From NCBI GenBank assembly GCA_030849075.1, contig JASAOO010002809.1:1-10146 (forward strand): a DNA stretch of 10,146 nt, in the 5' to 3' direction. Origin of the DNA: Zelonia costaricensis. Lineage: Eukaryota > Euglenozoa > Kinetoplastea > Trypanosomatida > Trypanosomatidae. The translations under genes were made by a program, and so were the position numbers. Below are positions 1 through 7,400 of the stretch, one piece after another. A model generated the notes under the pieces. The model saw nothing but the letters and a program-made list of their open reading frames with translations, was not told the origin of the DNA and did no database searches. How positions within the stretch are numbered: position 1 is the first letter of the stretch; each line of letters starts with the position of its first letter.

Positions 1-83
1 AGGAGGCGGCGGCGGCGGCTGGCGAAGCTGAACACAAGAAATGTGCGTGGAATGACGACTCTGAAGGGAAGAGGAGGTTACGG

Positions 84-101
84 GTGTGTGTGTGTGTGTG
101 T
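84..101 (+). repeat. GT microsatellite (nine units)
   Basis: Seen: an uninterrupted GT run in the downstream flank. No function inferred. Confidence 0.9.
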
Positions 102-587
102 ATGGACGTGTCAGGACGCAGAGTGGGGAGACGTGACGAAGAGGCGAGTGTGCACTAGGACGTGAAAGATGATCGACTCGGCAGGGCGCGGCGTCGGTGG
201 CGACGGCGCAGCTGGTGGCACACCCGGTGCCTTCCCGTATGGGACTCCTCGAGCACTGCAACAAGTCTAGTACTGCGTGCCTTGGGAGTGGCCGCTGCCG
301 GACACGCACCTCAAAGCAGTGACGCGCGCAGGTGTGGAGAGGGACGCTTCCGTGGTGCGTCGCAGCGGGAGACGCGCGCAGCCGCACGCGCAAACACGCG
401 AAGTCGAGAGACGCGCCGTCGCACAGTCCCCCCTCCTCCGCGCTTTCGTTTCTTACCCCTGCGGTGCCCGTGCTGCGTGTGTCGGCAGAGCGATAGGCAT
501 ACACGCACCCAAGGGGGCAGTGCTCTTGTTCGAGTCTGAATTGGGTGAAGGCGAGGTCGCACGGCGATCCATCATCCACGTCAAGCG

Positions 588-618
588 CTTGCAAGACGAA
601 AAAAAAAAAAGAAGGGAA
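588..618 (-). promoter_or_regulatory. Second candidate polypyrimidine tract and AG acceptor for a downstream minus-strand gene
   Basis: Seen: on the minus strand a pyrimidine stretch with a run of 12 T (610-599) is followed about ten bases later by an AG at 589-588. Such a tract plus the nearest AG is the usual trans-splice signal. It competes with the tract at 944-1006, and the sequence alone cannot decide between them. Confidence 0.35.
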
Positions 619-710
619 TGAGCCTTACGAGCACACAGCGCAGCCTCGTGGCACGTGAAGGACGGCCCGCAGGCGATCGGCGGCGTGTTTCCGAACAATG
701 CCAGGGGTGC

Positions 711-736
711 GGGGGCGGGGGAGGGGGAGGGGGAGG
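711..736 (+). other. Strong G-quadruplex motif
   Basis: Seen: four runs of five G separated by single bases (C, A, A), followed by A-GG. This is about as strong as such motifs get by pattern alone. It lies in the downstream flank, on the strand opposite the gene's sense strand. Confidence 0.8.
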
Positions 737-899
737 ATGCTAAGACCCGCCCCGTGCGGCCCACTGAGCCGTAGGCCGCCCGCTCGTCTCTATCACGCAC
801 GCACAAGGACGAGCACGACGAAGAGGTGGGAGAGGGGGGGGGGCAGAATCGCCCAGGAAAAGAAAGAGAGGGCGACGCCAACACCGCTGAAACTGCCGG

Positions 900-914
900 C
901 ACACACACACACAC
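900..914 (+). repeat. CA microsatellite (seven units)
   Basis: Seen: an uninterrupted CA run followed by a CA/CT-rich stretch to about 940. No function inferred. Confidence 0.9.
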
Positions 915-943
915 CCTTCACACTCATCACACCCTTCACAAAG

Positions 944-1006
944 CTTCGGGGATGGTGGAAGGAGAGAGAGAGACAGCGCAGGGAGAAGAGCGAGGCAGAG
1001 AATGCA
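944..1006 (-). promoter_or_regulatory. Candidate polypyrimidine tract and AG acceptor for a downstream minus-strand gene
   Basis: Seen: on the minus strand, bases about 1006-951 are rich in C and T, including a CT microsatellite at 973-962. The first AG after the CT run is at 945-944. If used, it would mark the 5' end of the next transcript. It would also place the polyadenylation site of the giant gene upstream of the tract, because the two events are coupled in trypanosomatids. No start codon for a real gene is seen in the window. Confidence 0.35.
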
Positions 1007-1305
1007 AAGCAAGATCAATGAATGAAATCACACGACAACAACAACCTTCTACAAAGGGGCGCAGCAGTGATGCGCGAGAGAGCATGCGACGCGCGAGGTG
1101 CCCAAAGGGAGTGGAGCAACCGCGGACGGGCAAGCCGCGGGAGCGCAAGGCTCCTCTGCCCTTACACCGCTGCCTCGTCACGTGAATGGAACGCTACCAC
1201 TGCTCGGGCTGCTCGGCCTGCTCCGTGAACGCGCCGCGCTCAAGCCAGACATCAGCTGCGGCCTGGGCGTAGACACATGCCGCCTACTCGCGGTTCCCCA
1301 CCTTC

Positions 1306-1425
1306 CTACGCAACAATCGCCTCCGCGCGGCGGGCAGACGGCCGCGTACTGCTGGCGTTCGTGCTGTTGCCGTTCGTGTGGTCGTTCGTGCCCGACTGCC
1401 GGTGCTGCGCCTCCTCCTGCGTGAT
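1306..1425 (-). other. Polar C-terminal tail after the last module
   Basis: Seen: after the closing motif of module 23 (KVWALY) the protein ends in a short tail rich in Gln, Asn, Thr, Ser and Arg (including GTNDHTNGNSTNASSTRP). It finishes with a hydrophobic IVA before a TAG. It looks disordered and has no recognised targeting signal. Confidence 0.7.
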
Positions 1426-4400
1426 GTACAGCGCCCACACCTTCGGGTAGGCGTAGTTGTCCGTCAGCGTCGTCACCTTCGACTCGGCGAGCGCCAGGCC
1501 CCGCACGCGGAAGCGCACCAGGAGGCTGCCCAGCATCATGTTGTCGACCACGACCTTCGATGGCTCCGTCTGCAGCACCTCCGCCGTGTCTTCCTTGAAG
1601 GCGGCCTCGATGCGCTCCGGGTACACCGACATCGCGACGCCCCAGTCCACGCCGTCGAAGCGCTTGATGAGTACCTGCGACATGGCGGCCGCCATCGCGT
1701 CCTCGATCTCGTCGTACAGCGCCCACACATCCGTGTACGGGTGCTCGTCGATCTTGGCGCGCATCTCTTCCTCTGACGCGGGGGCCTCGTAGCGGGCACT
1801 GAAGTGCATCAGCAGACCCGTCGCGCTGACGACGCACTCGCGGATGTGGATGTCCGACAGGGCGGAGCCGATGGACGCCGCCGTGTCCGCACGGAAGGCG
1901 TCCGTGAGGGCCTGCGTGCGCGTCTTGGCCACCGTCTCCCACAGTTCACCCTCGAAGCTGACACTGAGCGCCACGCGGGCGCAGCCGGCCGGCAGCTCCG
2001 CCTCCTCCGGCGCGTCCATCGTGATCACCTCCTCCGCAGCCTTCGCCGCACCGGCCTCGCCCTCGTCGCCGCCGCGCACGCGCGACCGGTACAGCCCCAT
2101 CAGCTCGGGGAAGTCGTGTGCCGCGACCTTTGCGTTGATCTCGTCGTCCTTCATGTCGCAGTTGCGCACCTTGTAGTCCATCACGAGACTGCCCAGGCTC
2201 GCCTTCACCACGACGACATNACTTGGACACGTGCACCGAGTCCGACACACCCTTGCGGAACGCGTCGCTCGCCTCCTCCGGGCAGCCGCCCAGCACGATG
2301 TCCCAGTCGTTGCCCGGGAAGACGCGCTGCATCTGCGCCGACTCGCGATCGCCAGCGCCGCCAAAGCCGGCCGGCGCAGCAGCAGCCTTGCCCGCCGCAT
2401 TCGCGCCTCCGTCCTCCTCGTAGCAGCGCCACACCTCGGGGTAGGTAAACTCGTTGCTGCGGCTCAGGATCTCGTCCTCGGTGAACCACTCGCCGAACAC
2501 CGTGTACTCCAACGTGAGACCCGCCTCCGCCGTCGCGTGGCTACCCTTGACGAGAATGAACCGGGGTGGGAGATTCAACATGTTGCTCGTGTCGATGCGG
2601 AAGGCGTTGCACACCTCCTGGCGGCGCTCCTCCATCCTCGCCGGCCACCGCTCGCCCGGGAAGTTTTTGGACAGCTGGCACGACTCCACCGAGGCCTCGT
2701 AGAGAGCCCAGACGTGCTCGTACTGGTAGCGTGAGAGCTCCTCCTCGATCAGCTCGTTGTCCTGCAGCGGCGAGTGGCGCACCTTCACACGCACCAGCAG
2801 CCCCTTTTCGTCGGCGCTCGTCTTCACGTCGACAACGGCATCGTTCTCGACGCCGAGTGCGGCGGCGGTGTCCTCGACCACGGCGTGGTGCAGCGCCTCC
2901 GCCTCCGACGCGCACACGACGCCCCACTCGTCGCCCTCGAAGGTCAGCTCGTGCATCGTCGTCACGTGCTCGCTCTCGTCGTAGGGGCGGGTGCGGTAGA
3001 GGGCCCAGATCTCCTTGTAGTGGTAGCTCTGCAGCTCCTCCTGCAGCGCCTCCATCGTGCGGTCCTGGCGGTGCGTCAGCTGGCACAGGATCACGATGCC
3101 GTCGCTCGTGCGCTGGATAACAAGGCCGTTGACGTCGGAGGCCGGCACCGCGATGGCGACGCCGGTGGCCGACTTGAAGGTCCGCTCCACCTCCTGGCTG
3201 TCGCACTCGAGCACGTAGTCCCAGTCCTCGCCCTCAAAGCCCACCTCGTGCGCCGTCGTCACCTTGGCCGCGCCGTCGTACGGCTTGCTGCCGTACAGCG
3301 CCCACACGCGCTCGTACGCGCCACCCTTGAGCTGCTCGTCCACCGCGTCCTCCGTCTGCTCCTCCGGGTGCTCGACATCGAAGCTGACGAGCAGTTGGCC
3401 GTCCGTCGTGAGGCGGATGTTCTGGATCTGCTCGGGCGCGCAGCTGAGCTGCTCCGCCGCGTCAGCGGCGAAGGCCTCGCGCACGGCGGCCTCCTGCGTG
3501 GCCACGGCGTACGCCCAGTCCTCGCCGTCGAAGCCGACCTGATGCGCCGTCGCCGTCATGGGCGCCGCATCCGCCGCAGTGGCGGCCTTGTCCGCCTCGT
3601 ACAGCGCCCACACGCACGGGTAGGCGTACTTGGACGAGGCCTCCGTCATCTCCTCGTCCTGCAGGCTGGAGCCGCGCACCACGTAGGCGATGACGAGGCC
3701 GTCCGCAGCGGTCGCCGACACGGCGCGCACCTCCACCTCGAGGCGGGACACAGACAGCGCCTGCGCCGTGTCCTCTGAAAAGGCGCGGCTCACGGCGGCC
3801 TTCTGCGCGGCCGCCACGGCGGGCCAGCGCTCCCCCTCGAACGCCTTGCATAGCTCTGACGACGGCGCGAGCAGCTCATACAGGGCCCAGACGCGCTCAA
3901 AGGGGGCCTCGGCCAGCTTCTGGTCGATGTCCTCCGCCGTCAGCGTGCGGGCGTGGGTGATGTAAACCGTGGCCGACAGGTTCGTCTCGTGCGCTTCCAT
4001 CTTCGCATCCACGATGGCGTCGGCGAGAAGGCCGGTCGCCTCGGCCGAGTCGTCCGAGATGGCGCGCGCCAGCTCCCAGCGGCGGCGGCGCACCACGTAG
4101 CCCCAGTCGGGGGACTCGAAGCTCAGCGCGTGCGCCGTCGTCACGCTGTCGTCCTGGTACAGCGCCCACACCGACGGGTATGCGTAGTCCGCCGCCGCCG
4201 CGTCCACCGCCTGCGCCGCCGCGGCCGACTCCTCCCCGTCCTCCTCGGCGGCAGGGGCGATGTCGTAGCCGATGCGCATCGCCTCCGCGTCCACCGTCAC
4301 CGACCGCACCGCCACACGCGACGCCTCGACGCCGGTGGCGTCGGCCGTGTCCTTGACGAAGGCGTCGTGGACCTCCTCGCGGTTGTTGCGCAGGCACTCC

Positions 4401-7400
4401 GGCCAGTTGTCGCCGGGGAACTCCTTGACGTGAGCACCGGCAGCGGCCGGGGCGCCGGCGCCGACCTCCTCGTCCGCACCCGTCACCTCGCGCGCTGCCG
4501 CCGCCGCCGCGGTGGCCGCACCCTCCTCACCCTCGTCGCCACCGCGCATGCGGCGGCGGTACAGCCCCGTCAGCTCGGGGAACTCGTCCTCCTCGACCAT
4601 GCGCGCGATCTGGGCGTCGTCGTCGTGCGGGGGGTCCACGATCTGGTACTTGACGATCAGGCTGCCAATAGCCGTGCTGATGATGCGCACGTTCTCCTTG
4701 GGCACGCCCAGTGCGCGGGCGGCGTCGGTGCGAAAGGCACCGTTGAGGTCCTCCGAGCAGCCGTCGACGAGGATGTCCCAGTCGTCGCCCTCAAAGCGGC
4801 GCTCGAGGATGCCGGTCTCGCGCTCACCGGCGCCGCGGAGGCCCGCCGCGGGCTCATCCTCGCTCGCCGGCGTGACGGGCGCGTCCTCATACAGGCCCCA
4901 GACGCGCTCGTACGGGTAGCGGCTGAGCTGCTCCTTGATGAGCTCGGCGTCCTGCAGCACGGGGTGCTGGACGCTGAGGTGGACGAGGAGCAGATTGCCG
5001 TTCTCGAAGCTCGTCTTGATCCCCACCACGGCGTTCGGCGTCACTTCCAGCGCGTCGGCGGTGTCGAGCATGATGGCCTCCTTCAGCTGCTCGGGCTGCG
5101 TCTCCACGACCTTGTCCCACTCCTCGCCTTCGAAGCCGACCTCGTGCGTGGTCGTGTGCAGCTCGTCCGGGTTGTACGGGTGGTCAATGTAGAGCTCCCA
5201 CACGGGCATGTAATCGCACTCCGCCAGCTTCTCGTTCACCTCCTCCTCGGACTGCTCCTTGGGGTGCTTCACGTCGAAGGTGGCCAGCAGCGCCGTCTCG
5301 TTAGCCTCGAGCTTGACGTTCGTGATGTGCTCGTCCGTCAGGTCAAGCGCCTCGCCGGTGCACATGTGGAACGCCTTCTCCAGCGCCTCCTCGTTCGCCG
5401 ACAGCACGTAGCCCCAGTCGTCGCCGTCGAAGCCGACCTGGTGCGACGTGGTGGTCCAGTTATGGTCCGGGTCCTCGACGTACAGCTTCCACACCTCCTC
5501 GTACGGGTAGCGGCCGAGCTGCTCCTGCAGCATCTCGCTGTCCTGGAAGATGTGGTGGGTGATTGTCGTGCGCACGTACAGGCACTCATCGGCGTACTCG
5601 ATCGACGTGACGTGCACGTCGGCCGGCGCCACGTCGAGGGCGGTGGCGGTGTCCTGCTGGAAGTTCTCCTCCAGCTCGGCGCGCTGCGCCTCCAGCACCG
5701 TCTCCCAGCCCGGCCCCTCGAAGCCGACCTCATGCGTCGTCTCCATCGTCTCTGTAGGGTCCCACGGGTGGTAGCCGTAGAGGTCCCACACCGGCTCGTA
5801 CGGGCACTCGGCCAGCTTCTGGTTTACCACCTCCTCCGTCACGGTGGCCGGGTGCACCAGCTCGAAGTCAACGATGAGGCTGCCGATGTTGTACTGCACG
5901 TTCTTGACGTGCTCCGGGCGCACGCCGAAGAGCTCCGCCGTGCAGCCCTCAAACGCCTCCTTGAGCTCCGGCATCTTGCCCTGCACCACGTAGCCCCAGT
6001 CGTCGCCGTCGAAGCCGACCTGGTGCGACGTGGTCACCCAGTCGCCCTCCTCCTCCACCTCGTACAGGGCCCAGGTGTTCGGGAAGCCGTACGACTGCTG
6101 CATCGCCACCACCCACTCGTTGTCGCACGCCTCGTTCGTCACGTTGTACCGGACGACGAGACCCTCCGCGGAGGCCCGCACCGACTTGACCGCGACGCTC
6201 TGCGCATCGGTATGCAGCGAGTCGGCCACGTCCTTCGCAAAGGCCGCCTTGACCGCGTCCTCACGCTCCGCCGCCACCTCCTCCCACGCCTGGCCACGGA
6301 ACGCCTTCTCGTACTTGCCCTGCTCCTCCTCATCGGGGTACAGCTCCCACACCGACGGGTACGCGTAGTCGTCCACCGCCGCCTGCGCCGCTGGCGCGTC
6401 CGACGGGCTGTTCACGACGCAGTACTCCACCTCCAGCGCGTAGGCGTCGGCGCGAACGTCCGTCACCGCCACGTGCTCCGCCGGCACGCCGAGTGCGTCG
6501 GCCGTGTCGCGCCGGAAGGCTCGCTCGATCGCTGCTCGCTTTGCGGCGACCACCTGACCCCACTCGTCGCCGTCGAACACCTTCGCCGGCATGTCATCCA
6601 GCGCGTGCGTCACCGCCTTGGCCGCCGCCGCGGTGGCCGCACCCTCCTCACCCTCGTCGCCACCGCGCATGCGGCGGCGGTACAGCCCCATCAGCTCGGG
6701 GAACTCGTCCTCCTCGACCATGCGCGCGATCTGGGCGTCGTCGTCGTGCGGGGGGTCCACGATCTGGTACTTGACGATCAGGCTGCCAATAGCCGTGCTG
6801 ATGATGCGCACGTTCTCCTTAGGCACGCCCAGCGCGCGGGCGGCGTCGGTGCGAAAGGCACCGTTGAGGTCCTCCGAGCAGCCGTCGACGAGGATGTCCC
6901 AGTCGTCGCCCTCGAAGCGGCGCTCGAGGATGCCGGTCTCGCGCTCACCGGCGCCGCGGAGGCCCGCCATGGCGTCCTCCTTCTGCTCCTCGTAGAGGCT
7001 CCACGTGACCGGGTATGTGTACGACTTAGCGGCCTTGCGCGTCGCGTAGGCGGACTGGCCCTCCTCACGTGCCACCCCGTACTCGACCGTCATGCCCTTC
7101 TTGCTCGTCTTGATGTCGTGGATCGTGATGGCAGACGGCTCGACGTGCGTGGCGGCCGCGACGTCTTCAGCGAAGGCGTCGCGCAGCAGCTCCGGCATCT
7201 GCTTGCTAATCGGCTCCCAGGCCTCGCCATCGAAGGTTTGCGTGAGCATCGCCGTGCCCTCCGCCTCCTCGGCCATGACCTGCTCGTACAGCGCCCACAC
7301 CTCGGGGTACGGGTACTCACGCGTGTCCTCGCGCACCGCCTCCGGCCGCTGCTGCACGTCGTCCACGTTGTACGAGACGAGCAGGCGGTCCTGGTCGGTG

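Larger units (their letters stand above)
1..1305. other. Downstream 3' UTR/intergenic region without a supported gene
   Basis: Seen: about 1.3 kb beyond the stop codon, made of G-runs, purine-rich stretches on the plus strand and short microsatellites: GT at 84-101, A12 at 599-610, G10 at 834-843, CA at 900-914 and GA at 962-973. Open frames on both strands (up to about 150 codons) are Arg/Pro/Ser-rich translations of low-complexity DNA and show no domain pattern. Inference: the gene's 3' UTR occupies the part nearest 1305, and the rest leads to the next minus-strand gene outside the window. Confidence 0.7.

Noticed and set aside
162..539. Plus-strand frame of 125 codons near the left end
   Set aside because: Arg-rich low-complexity translation on the strand opposite the only real gene; no plausible splice tract upstream on that strand and no family resemblance.
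453..914. Minus-strand frame of 153 codons in the downstream flank
   Set aside because: A Ser/Pro/Cys-rich translation of G-runs, polyA and CA repeats. It crosses a candidate splice tract and has no domain pattern.
1178..1942. Minus-strand frame of 254 codons in the 3' part of the gene
   Set aside because: A Gly/Arg/His-rich shadow in the frame next to the one that keeps the repeat motifs.
1946..2219. A separate gene end, with the protein stopping at 1946 in the upstream frame
   Set aside because: After the N, that frame gives Arg/Gly-rich sequence without the module motifs, while the neighbouring frame carries them. The stop at 1946 is a product of the frame break.
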